This document shows, piece after piece, positions 37,277 through 49,181 of a stretch of 64,000 nt of DNA. This DNA comes from Nissolia schottii (Eukaryota; Streptophyta; Magnoliopsida; Fabales; Fabaceae): contig QANU01016478.1 of the NCBI GenBank assembly GCA_003254905.1, positions 489,977 through 553,976 on the forward strand, in the 5' to 3' direction. Under the pieces are notes generated by a model. The model was not told the origin of the DNA, searched no databases, and was given only the letters and a program-made list of their open reading frames with translations. The translations under genes and the position numbers were made by a program. How positions within the stretch are numbered: position 1 is the stretch's first letter; every line of letters starts with the position of its first letter.

Positions 37277-40200
37277 ATGGGCGAAGACGGTGGTGAAGGG
37301 GACTCGAGGAGGATCCAAGCGCGGTTCGTGACGAAGCTGGATGCTCCCTTTAAAGTCCCACCCGCCGCCATCGCCATCCCCGCCGAGCTCACCAGGTTCG
37401 GCCTCTCCTCCCTCGTCAACGCCCTTCTCCAGGCCAAAGGTATATTCCAACACTATACAAATACTAATTCTCAATCTTTTCCGTGTTCCTGTTGTAAAAA
37501 CTGGAGAACATTTTTTTTCCTTTGAATTTTAAATAGATTATGGATTTAGGTTGATTTAGTTATTGGTTGTTATTTGTAGATGCTGATCATAAAGTGGAGC
37601 CATTTGATTTTATGATTGATGGCGAGTTCGTTCGAATGTCTCTTGAGCAGTTCCTTCTGGCCAAGGGGATTTCCGCGGTAAAAATTAGTTTTTTTAACTA
37701 ATATACTATTCTCGTTACCAGTTGAGCCTTTGAATTGTATGATTTTAATTTGCATTGAGTCCGTGTCGTCGAAGTGAAAATATGGAAAGCCCTTCTGCAA
37801 ATTGATGTATGTATTAAGAAAACACACTTTATTATTTTTGTTTTCTTTCTGGGTTGGAAGGATGTTAGGTTCCAGTTTCCTAATCAAGCTTCTTGAGATG
37901 GGGTTTTAACTTGGGAACGAGATGTTTGGATAATAGTAGGTAGGACTGTTATGGTTGTTAGGGAATCATGTCAAATGTAACACTGTGGGTTGTGGGGTGG
38001 TTGCAATTGATGTAATCGCCAAAATGGGGGTTAGCTACAGTTTTGCAGTGACAATAGTGGGGTACAATCGTTCTTTGCAGTTTTGCAAGGTTGGATCAAT
38101 GGCATAGTTGATTTTTAAAGATAAATGGTTCCTACAGTTCTATTCAGCAATAAATTTTTCCTGTAAAACACAAAAGTGATATTCATGAGCATTCTGCACT
38201 TATGTGAATATTGAATTGAACAAACTCTGAGGTTCAATCATTGGAATCTGTACAACCTGCAACCCTATTATGCCTCATTTATAAGGAAATCATCAAAAGT
38301 TGAGTTTGAGGGATTGAAATTGGGCAGTCAAAACTATAACCTATCTGCTCCTTTGCTCTTCATCTGTTAACACGGATGACAAAGATAGTTACCTTTTGTT
38401 TTACTTGAATATGCTCATAGCTAATCTCTGAATGATCAATTATAGGAAAGGATATTGGAAATTGAGTACACCAGGGCTGTTGCCCCAAGAAAGGAGGAAG
38501 ACCCTTCTTTGCATGATGACTGGGTCAGTGCTGTTGATGGTTCATCTTCACGGTAAGCATGTAAATGTGTAGTGTTCTGATAGAAAATTTGTCAAAGACT
38601 TCCTTGTAATAATTCAGCCTTTCCAGGGGTGGGCATAATTTGGTTCAAACTACAAAAAACCATACCAATAGGCTTGAACTGAAAGTGTGAATTAAAACCT
38701 ATCCGAGCTGTTTTCAAATTTTTTTGGATAAAATGAGCTGTTTTCAATTTTATGAGGCGAGAATTGAACCATAAAATACTGAATATTCTGGTTTGGTGAA
38801 CTGGTTCACCGATTTTTAATATCCCAAAGTAAACTAATTGCTGCACTTGTGGCTGTATTTATCTTTCGTGAGTGAAGAAGGCCCAAATGCCCCAATTGGC
38901 GGTGGTGCCTCACAACATTGTGAGCTTTGGACTGGGGTTCTTCCCAAAATTCAAAATGCCAGCAACACCTCAACCTCAACTATTCACTGATAGTTAGGGA
39001 TTGAATATTTATTATTTATTATTATAATAATAATAATAATAAGTTGCAATTGAAGAACCTAATTTTAAGTTCTGTAGTTCACATTGCCAAACCCCACAGG
39101 CGAAAACTTTCTATGCCTGATGCACTCATTGTCTGGAAGCTTCTTTGCATTAATGCTTTTTTTCTTCTTTTTAATATTTTATAATTTGTAAAACTAAATT
39201 AATCTTTATCATTTTTGGTTCAGTTTTTTCAAGTTAACTGAACTATATTTGACAAAAGGTACACCACATTGCTTCAACTAAAATATCTGGATTATTAAAT
39301 AAACCAGTTCCAACAATTCAGTTTTGTATGGTTTAGTTTGGTGCTGTTTAACAGTTCAGTTTGGTTATTGGTTTTTTTTGCCATCCCTAAGCTTTTATAT
39401 AATTGTCTGAGTTTGTTTTTTCCATCAACTCCTTAATTTATTGATGTTGGAAACTGTTAATATCTGAATGAGAAACTATTAATAGCTGTTTGTGAAAGAC
39501 TTTGATGAGCTAGAAAGTTTGAATTCAAGTTAGTTTGTTTTGTTAATTTGGCTGGTCATATTTGCTGATTGCAAGAGTAGTTGCTGAAAAGTGAAAAGTT
39601 TTGGTGGCATTGGGATAAAGTACATTGTGGTTATCAGGTGTCCGGGTCCTCAGGCTTATTTACAATGAAGTTGGAGGATGGCAGTAGTCACTAACTAGAT
39701 GATACAACCTACTAAGGTTGTCAAGCTTGAGAGTTTAAGTAAACTCGTGAAGTCTTAGTAAACTCAACTCGTAAACTCAACTCGTAAACTCAACTCATAA
39801 ACTCGTAAGAGTTTACATATGTAAAAAATATATGTCATAAGCAATATAATTAGAAACTAAACATGATTAAATATTGTATTTATAATTGACACTGAATAAT
39901 TTTAACTTTAAAATAAAATAAATGAAAGAAATATCATAAAATATACTTTAATGCATGACACTTTGTTGTTATGCCATACTTTATTTTGTATGTGTATTAC
40001 TTTATAGTTGGATAAAACATAACTCAATTATGATACAACAACAACAGAGCCTTATCCCATTACGTGGGTTTGGCTACATGGACCAAATGACGCCATAGTA
40101 TGCTATCAAGGGCCATGTTGTCATGTAACTCCTTAACTTCTAAATCTTTTCTACTAGTTTCATGTAGCTCAATTATGATAAATATATAAAATTAGCTTAA

Positions 40201-43200
40201 TAGATATTGTCTAACGTAAACAAAGTTAGCTAAGTATTTAACAAAGTTATCAAACATTTTGAGGTGAACACATAAACTCGTAGGTTAATTTTAACTCGTA
40301 AACTTGCTAGTTAAATCGGGAGTGTACTTAAACTTGTACCAATTTACCAAAAACGAGTTTACATGTGTGTTAACTCGTTTTGTGATGTAGAATCATAAAC
40401 TTGTAAGAATAAACTCTTACGTAAGAATTTACGAGTTAACTTGAGAGTTTAACAACCATGCAACCTACCCCTGCTCGCAACTGGGCTGTTTACATGTTCT
40501 CCCCTTGGATAAATGAATGTTTTCATTCAGAGTTTAACCCTTGACATTGCGTCGGTTGCACCTACGTGTCCTTCATTAAAACTATTAAGTTGACAGTTTT
40601 ACTTTTCTGCAGGTTCTTTTTGACTGGATGCTATGATGGTTTAGGGAGGTAATAGTCTTGTGTAGTTTTTTCTTCTTGAATAATTGAATTTTGTGTCTGT
40701 GGGGCATATCATTGAGTCTCCATCGACTCTACTGAACTTACATCATGATACGATAAATTATATTTTAGGGTGTGGAAAGGTGCTGGATTATGTACGCATA
40801 TATTGGAGGGACATAGCGATGCTGTCACTTCTGTTAGTATCATTAATCCAGAAGGTATAGAGAACAGATTTCTCGTACATGCTGCTATCTTTTTTCTGTT
40901 TTGTTTTTCTGATTTCCAGTTGTCAAATTTTAGTAGATGCATAATCTGTTTCTGTTGTGAAAATCACAGTGTGTGTATCTAACAGTAAAAGAAAGCTTAT
41001 GGCTGATTTTCCATGGCTATCAAGTTCAAAGTCATTCCATTAAATTAACTTTTTTCCTTTTCTTGTCCCATTCTTTCTAAGATGGAAATGATAATGGGTG
41101 TTTTGTGATATTACTTATTTTCCATGGCTATCAAGATAAATATGTGCAGTATCCTCCAGTGACCATGCTTTTACATGCATCAGATGTCATTGGTGCATTT
41201 TCACGTTTGTAGCAGGGAAAGCTTGGTGTGGCCCTTTTATTTAGTTAATTTTTTGCTTGGCTTGTTGCGAAGCTTTGTGCACGTTTCATTGTGTCACATG
41301 TCATAGTGTTCAATAATATGAAGTTATGTACATATTTACATCAATATTTAACTGTAATCAGGTATGGATACTGTTACTTTAGCTACCGCTTCAAAAGACC
41401 GGACAATGAGGCTATGGAAGGTAACCAAAAGAAGCTGCTGAGCTACAATTCCTTTTTCTAAGCATATGCTGATTACCTTTTTTCTCCCTCCCCCCCCCCC
41501 CCTTTTTGTATAAAAGGTCAATACAGAAGAGGATATCAACCATCCTATGAAGATTAGGGCTTTCAAAATTTTGCGTGGTCACAAGGCGTCTGTACAGAGT
41601 GTTGCTGTGCAGACTTCCGGAGAAATGGTTCCTATTTGCTTTTCTATTTTCGGTTTCTCTGTTGTCTTTCTCTTCTTGCTTCATTTATAGTGCAATAGTT
41701 GTCTTTGGCATCAGTCTTCTAATGTTGTCACATGTACTTAGGTTTGTTCGGGTTCTTGGGATTGCACCATCAATCTGTGGCAAACTAATGATTATAATGC
41801 AGAAGATGACCTAGTGTCAAAGAAGAGAAAAGTTGGGGTTCGAGTTGAGGAGTCTCAGTTAGAGGTTTGTGCCTGTTCCTTGCACCTTTCTTTCTCCCTT
41901 CAATGTTGAAATTGGGATTTGTTTAGTCACTAATACCCTTCCCAAAACAAAAGAAGATTTGGCACATAGAAATCTATTCTAACTTTTATGAGATCATTAA
42001 AGATGGCATGTGACTGTTCTTTTTCTGAAATGTTGTCACTGATGAGCGGAACAGTAAAAAGTTAAGGATGTTGCTGTGTGTACTTCCCACCTGCTTAGCG
42101 TGGTCTAGTGTAAAACCTTTATGCATAAAAGAAAATTTGACTTCATTGTGAAAGTGTAAACTTCCATCTTTAATGTGTTTGATAATTTTACTAATGGTTG
42201 AATTTGAAGTCTTGAGGTCTGTTTGTGCTGGGGGGCCTGGGGCTGGAAGTTAGGAGGATGTTTTGAAACAATTATAAAAGGAATTTGGTGATCTAAGTCA
42301 AAGACAAGTTCAAATTATTAATTTTGTTGTAGACATGTTTATTGGCATCATGGCCAGGTTTTCAACAACAGTCCTTTGTTGTATTACAGGGAGAGGCTTT
42401 TACAACCCTTGTGGGCCATACACAGTGTGTATCTTCTGTGGTTTGGCCGCAACGAGAATCAATATATTCTGCATCATGGGATCATTCTATTAGAAAATGG
42501 GATGTTGAGACAGGCAAAAACTTGTCAGATATAGTAAGTTGACAATTTGCTGCCCACGTTATCTCTTTTGCTCATTTGTTGACATTGTACATTTTTGAAG
42601 TTTAATTTTTGTGGCATAAATCTGATTCATCATGGTAGATGCAAAGTTGTGTGGTTATCTGTTGAATTGATTTCCTTCATTTATTGTTTTAAATTATTTT
42701 TCTTACTGTATCATTGCAAATGATTACATCTGGCAATCAGAATTTTGGAGTAGAAACGTACTGACATTTAGAAATTGAAATTTCAAAGTCTAAGACTACA
42801 TTGCCCTCAATGTATAGTTCTGTGGGAAGGTTCTCAATTGCCTTGATATTGGTGGGGAATGTTCTGCTATGATAGCTGCTGGTGGTTCTGATCCTATTCT
42901 TAGGATTTGGGATCCTCGTAAGCCAGGTCTGTTAAATAAAGCACGAAGTTTCCTCTCATCTCCTCAGATCATCATGTGCATACTAGTGGCATAACAAATT
43001 TTCTCCTTTCTTCAGGCACTTCTGCACCTATTTTTCAGTTTGCCTCTCACACTTCTTGGATTTCTGCTTGCAAATGGCATGACAATTCTTGGTTTCATTT
43101 ATTTTCTGCATCCTATGATGGGAAAGTTATGTTATGGGATTTGAGAACTGCGGTAATGCATCTTTATTTTTCCAATTGCTTTGTCCTTTTGGTGCAATTA

Positions 43201-43501
43201 TGTGTCATGTCTAGTATTTTACCCCTGATAATTTACCCGATTAATGTTTCAGTGGCCTCTCTCAGTCATTGAGTCACACAACGATAAGGTACAACATTAT
43301 CTTTCTGTGCTTTTAGCAGAGTAAAAAAAAAAACCTCTTTCAAACTTCATTGTTTCATGTTTGATAAAGGCCAAAATTGCTGTTAATCTAATTGGCTTTT
43401 ATTTAACTCAGGTTTTATGTGCTGACTGGTGGAAAAGTAACAGTGTTATCAGTGGTGGAGTAGACTCAAAACTTTGCATGTCTTCTGAAATTCCTGTGTG
43501 A
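37277..43501 (+). CDS. WDR12: Ribosome biogenesis protein WDR12 (YTM1 homologue)
   Basis: Thirteen exons on the plus strand: 37277-37439, 37580-37677, 38446-38552, 40613-40648, 40769-40854, 41362-41420, 41517-41627, 41742-41864, 42390-42533, 42818-42926, 43016-43152, 43253-43288, 43412-43501; 1299 nt, 432 residues, the usual family length. Residues about 14-80 are an NLE domain (QARFVTKLDAPFKVP; FDFMIDGEFVRMSLEQFL). WD40 repeats follow, with blade ends such as RTMRLWK, CTINLWQ, SIRKWDV, ILRIWDP and KVMLWDL. In yeast and Arabidopsis the protein joins PES1/Nop7 and BOP1/Erb1 (PeBoW complex) for 27S pre-rRNA processing and 60S assembly in the nucleolus. Intron 3 is about 2 kb and holds two hAT-like elements. 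The first ATG in good context is used. Confidence 0.95.
38628..39391. mobile_element. hAT-like element in WDR12 intron 3
   Basis: The left end CAGGGGTGGGCATAA pairs with the right end, which in reverse complement reads TAGGGATGGCAAAAA; such CAGGGGTGGCA ends are typical of plant hAT elements. The flanks AGCCTTTC and AGCTTTTA are a degraded 8-bp duplication (6 of 8). Inner sequence is AT-rich with ggtttggtt-like subterminal words and no transposase. Confidence 0.5.
39713..40460. mobile_element. hAT-like element, 748 bp, in WDR12 intron 3
   Basis: It is flanked by a perfect 8-bp direct repeat CAACCTAC (39705-39712 and 40461-40468). The left end TAAGGTTGTCAAGC and the reverse complement of the right end CATGGTTGTTAAAC form inverted repeats. 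Many aactcgtaaactc words occur near both ends, as subterminal repeats. It is non-autonomous, and a LINE fragment (40036-40167) is inserted in it. Confidence 0.8.
40036..40167 (-). mobile_element. 5'-truncated RTE-type LINE insertion
   Basis: It is flanked by a perfect 13-bp direct repeat CTCAATTATGATA (40023-40035 and 40168-40180), the target duplication of LINE insertion. On the minus strand it ends in a GTTGTTGTTG-type tail. The sequence before the tail reads as the end of a LINE reverse-transcriptase ORF (WRHLVHV-like, with lesions). It is nested in the hAT-like element 39713-40460, so it inserted later. Confidence 0.75.
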
Positions 43502-44246
43502 TTAATTTTTCACGGAAATGGTGGCTTCGTAGCATATATTTATTGTACGTAGGAAAAGAACTGAAGTTTTGAGCCAATTTTTGTGTAAGGCATAACTAGC
43601 AAGTGGTTTGCGAGGGTTGTGAGCAAGATTTTAATTTGTTGTGTGCCTAACTTAAAATTATGTATTGAAAAAAAAAATTGGACAAAAGAAAATTTTTGTT
43701 AAGAGAAGAGAATCACAGAAAATAAAATTCGAGAATTCAATATCCTCTTTACTAAAATGAGCAAAACTAATAACTATCCATAGAGAGCATTTTAATCTCA
43801 ATATTTGAGAGGAAAAATATTTTAAAATGATTGTGAACTTCTAAATAGGTGACAAGCTCCGAATCTTATCTTAAAAAAAACATGCTTGTCTGCAAATATG
43901 TCATTAAAGATGCAATAATTGAATTTTACTGAAGAGAATAACTAGTAAGTTAGCACAATTATTATCTATCTTAATAGAAATCACATAACGACAAACAAAC
44001 TTGTTGGAAACAAGAAAAGTGTGTTAAGTATGGTTATATATTTAACAAACAATCAAATAATATAATATATTTTATGAAAAGAAACATTGTGAATTTAATG
44101 AACAAATAGTAAGAGGGTTATGAATAAACAGTACAAAATTAAAAAATAAATTTGAACAAACTCTTACAGTGACATAAATAAACCTTAATAACAGGTCAAA
44201 ATAAAATATTGTTAAATAAATGGACAAAACTAATTATCTAAACCAA
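43502..44246. other. WDR12 3' flank, no further gene seen
   Basis: The first part is probably the WDR12 3' UTR. The rest is AT-rich DNA up to the start of the duplicated block. Confidence 0.5.
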
Positions 44247-45208
44247 AAATGGTGAAAAAATTAGGTGTTCATAGTGTTAATAGAATTTTATTTTTTATTT
44301 ATTTCAATATGTTAATATTTATTATAAAAAAAATACGAATGAATTTGATGTTATAAAATTTTATATATCACCTCCCCATGTGTTAAATTATACATAAATA
44401 AATCTAATGATGAATTGATACACAATAACATGATAAATTACATTTTCTTTAATCTCATGGATCACACGAGTCATAAAATAAGAGAAAAGAAATTTCTCAT
44501 TTTTCAAAAGAAAACAAAGAATAAAATAAGATAACGTGTGAAGATTTTGTTATAGCTTCATGATTCTTACCCTCAAAATTGCCTTTAAGTTAACAAAGCT
44601 ATTAGTTACCGAATAATCGTGTGCCAAAAATTTACTTTAAAGAAAATAAAGAGTTTTCAAAAGCAGATTTTGGTAGTGGAGGGGTACCATCCCCTCCCTC
44701 TAGGAAAATAAAAATTGTGATGGACATTCACAAGTCGGTTAAGTTTTGAGAAGAATTACCAGTGGTTTTGTTACACGAAGGAACGATGGCTTCCGTCTAC
44801 AGCTGCACGGAGTGCGGCTCCAACCTCAACCTCAACCCTTCCTGCGCCTTCCCTCCCGACTTCTACTTCGAGGCCGGCAACAAGAACTCCCTCTCCTTCT
44901 CCGCCGTGGACCCCACCAAGCTCCGCTTCGAGAAGGAGGACAAGATCAGGCCCTTCTTCGAGACCCTCAACTACTGGGGCATCCAGCGCAAGAGGACCAA
45001 GATGCTCTGCAACGCTTGCGGCCGCCTCCTCGGCCACATCTACGACGACGGCCCTCCGCTCATGGACGGCCCCGGCCAGTTCCACATGGGCCCCAGCCAG
45101 GTCATCCCTCGGGCTCCTAGGTACCGCTTCAAGACCAAAGCCCTTCGAATCGCGTCCAGTTGAAGATTTTTTTTCCCTCGTTGCCTGCTTTGTGGTTTGA
45201 ATTTTAAT
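44247..45208 (+). repeat. Right copy of the 0.9-kb segmental duplication
   Basis: Nearly identical, in the same orientation, to about 35376-36300. Differences are scattered substitutions, a small insertion near 44415-44435 in the flank, and the coding differences described for the two genes. Identity ends abruptly on both sides. Confidence 0.85.
44786..45163 (+). CDS. Intact CxxC/CxxC small protein (At4g08330-like)
   Basis: An intronless gene of 125 residues. It starts MASVYSCTECGSNLNLNPS, with a CxxC pair at residues 7-10, then FPPDFYFEAGN, KLRFEKEDKIRPFFETLNYW, a second CxxC pair (MLCNACGRLLGHIYDDGPP), and ends with VIPRAPRYRFKTKALRI. Two CxxC pairs suggest a zinc ribbon. The sequence matches the plant family annotated as uncharacterized protein At4g08330, chloroplastic; I remember this pattern well, but no biochemical role is known to me. 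No obvious transit peptide is visible. The third and wobble positions are strongly GC-rich compared with the AT-rich surroundings. The start chosen is the first ATG, at 44786. Confidence 0.85.
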   Translation: MASVYSCTECGSNLNLNPSCAFPPDFYFEAGNKNSLSFSAVDPTKLRFEKEDKIRPFFETLNYWGIQRKRTKMLCNACGRLLGHIYDDGPPLMDGPGQFHMGPSQVIPRAPRYRFKTKALRIASS

Positions 45209-47962
45209 CTCTGTATCTTTTCCCTGTCACTGTTGATATATAGATGATATAGAGTATACAGAATTTGTGTATGATTTTACGATTTACACTTTTGTTTGAA
45301 ATAAATAAAGTGGATGATGCTTATGTTAGAGTTAATGAAGAAATTCATGATTTGTATTTGAAATTATGAGGATTTATGATTAGTCAAAGTGAGGTGTTTG
45401 AAGGGTTTCACAAGGGGAAGTGCTCCAATTTGAGATGAATTTGGTGATTGATTGGTTGGATTAGAAGAAGTGAATTATGTGCGTTGAATTGTTGCCTGTG
45501 TGACTCCACAGATTTGCCTAGAACATATGAAAAAGAAAGGAGGCAGAGACGATTATGGTGCTTGTTTTGTCATGATTTGGCTTTTGTTTACTTGTTTCTC
45601 TGTACATTGAATGAAAGAGGAGCTGTCATAGTTGATGGAATTTCTGTTTGATTATACAATTCTACTCAAATTGGCTATGGTCTTTAGAAACCTAAAGAAT
45701 AAAATAACCCTAAGTTCCATGACTCTTTGGGGCATTGGTGCTTATTACCAAGTTTAGTTGTTTTGTTTGGTACCTGGTAGAAGATACAGAGACATTTTTA
45801 ATTCCATGATTCTTTCTGAAACCAAGTTCTGCTTCTCCTATTTCATGATCATGATTCCCTCCAACTTTTTGGGCCCCTACCCTCTATATTTAGCATCCCG
45901 TTTGATATTTCTTGTCAGTCCTCTTCATGTTTGATGAAACTCTCGAAACTGTGTGCCCCTGGCAAATTGGCATTGTGTGAATATAGTTAATATGAGGAAA
46001 GTGTGGCAGACAAGGCTTTGATCGTTCACTTTTCTATGACATGTTTCTGGTTTAAGGTGTGAAAGTCTTTGATGTTGAGTTTCACGTGCATTGTGTTTCC
46101 TGGTAGAAGTCTACCATATACATAACATTGGAGGTCATGTAAGCATAGCTTAGAAGTATTTTTCCATCAAACTGAGCCATCTTGATGTCTTTTCAGGAAT
46201 TTGTTTTGGTTCAGTCAGCAAATTAGCCATGCTAAAATAGTAGTAAAACCCATTTAGTCTTTAAGTTGCTCTTTTCTGTCCGGCTTCCCAACTTGAGTAA
46301 GATACTATGAATGAATATGACGGGGAAACACTAACCTGAGGCCAACGTGAATGTAACAGTTTGCACATCCTCATGTCAATAAAAAATGTATAACATTGGA
46401 GAGCAACTTCTGCTATATAGTATTTTGCATTAGAAGCAGCAATCTTTTTTCTAAATGAGTTTAGTTGGATCATTGATCTCTTTTCTCCTTACACATGATG
46501 TTCTCATCTTTGGTTGTGCTGGATTTTACCTCAGCTGTCCTTTATCTCTGGGTTATTTCTTTCATTTTTCATTTATGCTTTCTGGAGTTCCAAATTGCAG
46601 TGTATCCTAATGACTGCTCTGACAAATGGTTAGTAGAAACTACAAGATTACCATAAAATTTTGGCCGGGCATGCAAAGTAACACGCGCAAAAGGTCTTAT
46701 TTAATATTATCTTGTTCTTCTGCTGCTAACCATTTCTAATTGTAATGCACTTCAGGGAACGGAAGTGGCCTCAAGGATATTAATAACTAACCAAGCTTGT
46801 ATTTATGCTCCCCTTTCAATGTATTTATCAATTTGTAAAGCTTAGATCCACCCAAGTTTATAATGCAAGTGGTGTATGAAGTCTTGGCCACTTACTTAAA
46901 AGTTTGTGGTTCATGAATATGTGTCTCCCTTCCTAGGTGGAGGCCTCTTTTTGTAACAAAATAATACTGTAGAGTACATGAACACTGAACAATCTCTACA
47001 AATCCTGTTCCCAATCGGGTAAAAAGCAAGGATTTAAGGAGGAACATAAAGAAAAAAAAAGTTAGATTAAAACGAAAAGATTAAAATAACTCCTTGCAAA
47101 CCTTGCTCAGCCTTGTGTCAAAAAGTTAGGTTGCGGAGTTTTTGATCTTGCCAAAGCAAGTATGGGAACTTCATCTCTATGTTTCTAAATTGTGGTTATG
47201 ATTGGAATCAATGATCTTCTGGATGCTGATCTAATCGTTGATAATTATATTAAGTATAATTAATTGATTACTTATCAGAGTACGATGCATGCATATTATC
47301 TGTTCATCTTAGAATAAAATAGATCTACCTCATCTTATTCATTAAACCGTACCGCAACATATTTTGCAAACACTATTGATTTTGGCTTTTTTGCTTTTTA
47401 GAAAGGCTGGTAGGAGGTTGTCCAGAGGTTGACATGAACCGATGCATTAGGCTTTTATTATTATCATACATATCCATTGATTAAAAATTTAAAAGAATTA
47501 GAAGTTGGGGCCACCGATGAAATTAAGTATATTATGCCTCCCTATTATTTTATAATCACTAGTTGCTTACGTTCATGTAAGGTCCACATGAAGATTCCTG
47601 ATAGGGACAAGGAAACCTCCATTACAAGTCACTCTATGATAAGAATGAGAGCCTTAACAACCAGTCCAATTTCTTTTAATTATTGTATTTTTGCTCTCCA
47701 CACGCAACAAGACTACGCCTTTGCATATTGCATATTCTAGTTGACTAAGATACTCCATATAACCCATATTGCAAGTTTAGTTCTGTCTATCGGTTTAGTG
47801 TGAACGGTAGGTTGGATTGTTAGCTAGATCTTGTTTTTAAATGGAAAATTGGAATTTTGTGCAATCAATGACTTCTTCTGTTTCTATGATCACCCTTCTT
47901 TTCTTGGTATACAATACACAGGTTGGTAACAAGGTAAGCATAGCTCAAAGGTTTGTGTTATA
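45209..47962. other. Intergenic DNA, no gene seen
   Basis: About 2.75 kb. The first few hundred bases may be the 3' UTR of the 44786-45163 gene. No exon with family resemblance was found. The end abuts the 47963 start codon and may hold its promoter and 5' UTR. Confidence 0.5.
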
Positions 47963-49181
47963 ATGAAGCAGAGGAAGGAAGAAGGTGCTTATGGATCAAA
48001 GATAAAGAAAGTGGTTCCAAGATCGCCGCCGCCGCCGCCGCCGCCACCTCCGCTTGCGAAATTCCAGTCCTTCTTGAGACCAAGAGCAGAAGAGAGTGTG
48101 ACAAAGCGAGAAATCGCCAAGTTTTGGAGGCAAAAGCGGATTGAGGAGGAGGACCACCTCCTTGCTGCTATCAAGGCAGCAGCAAGACTCCGGGCACGCA
48201 ATCTCTCGGTAATGATCATGATCATCTACTGATAAATAGTTGATTTAAACCAGTTTTGAACAACAAAGGGTCTGTATCAATAGTTAATACTTATTCCTCT
48301 CGATTTGATAACCTCAAATTAAGTTATTCTCCTAACATAGGCCTCATAGCTGATCCCCAACAAATAAAAAAAGGACCTTCCATTTTCACCTATCTTGTTT
48401 TTTTCTTCTCCCCATTCTTGTTGTACAAGAGATAAAACATAGGGAGCTTTGAAGGAGGGGGCTCTGCGTTAGTTTTGTTGTTCCATCAATACAAAAATAG
48501 TCTATTTGATTTTGATCTGTGAAGTACCCCATCACATCACATAATTCACAATCTTCATCTTCATGTTACACAGGTAATTTGTTATGTCATATGGTTTCTA
48601 TACACTTGTGCTAGCCATATTATGATCCTTCCTTCCTTCCTTATCCCTATTTGTCTCTGTTCTGTTATATTATTAACTTGCCAAGGCTAATGGCATACAG
48701 GAGCAAGAGTACCTGAGCTTTGAATTGTCATTGAGGGCTGACAATGATGACGATGAAACCAAGGAAGAAATGGTCAAAGGGTTTGTAGTGACAAATTATC
48801 GCAAAAAAGAAGATAAGTACAAGGAAGTGAGAGTGGGAATAAAGGACTGGTTAGCAAATTCCCTCTTTTAAAGAACTATAAATTCTGAAGAGCACTTATG
48901 TTCAGCAATAATAATGATAATGAAGACGACAACACCAACAATAATAATAAAAAAATTCCCTCGCATTTTTATTAAACAAAAATAGTTCACTAACCACTTG
49001 TTACTTCCATTTGTTTTCTAACGTGTGCAGGTGGACAAAAAGCAAGTATGCATATTTGAACCAACCAGCCTTAGATTCGACGGATCCACCCAAGAAAAGA
49101 ACCTCTACTTATGTTCCCAATTTCCTGTCTTACAAGCCCAAGGCTTTGTATCCTATTGCTACCTCTATTGGTGTCTTTTAA
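47963..49181 (+). CDS. Unrecognised plant protein with polyproline run
   Basis: Three exons join in frame: 47963-48208, 48701-48849 and 49031-49181, giving 181 residues. I do not recognise the family by name. The protein starts MKQRKEEGAYGSKIKKVVPR, has nine or so consecutive Pro (from a CCG/CCA repeat at about 48024-48052), then a charged helix-forming part (VTKREIAKFWRQKRIEEEDH, followed by AAIKAAARLRARNLS). Exon 2 is acidic. Exon 3 carries DWWTKSKYAYLNQPA and then PPKKRTSTYVPNF. The last two motifs look conserved and suggest a real gene, as do the AG acceptor and GT donor at each junction. No signal peptide or membrane segment is visible. The exon 2 donor (TG then GTTAGC) was chosen because it keeps the frame. 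Confidence 0.65.

Noticed and set aside
44746..45120. Alternative plus-strand frame over the intact CxxC gene
   Set aside because: It is a frame shadow rich in Arg and Leu from high-GC codons; the frame starting at 44786 has the conserved protein.
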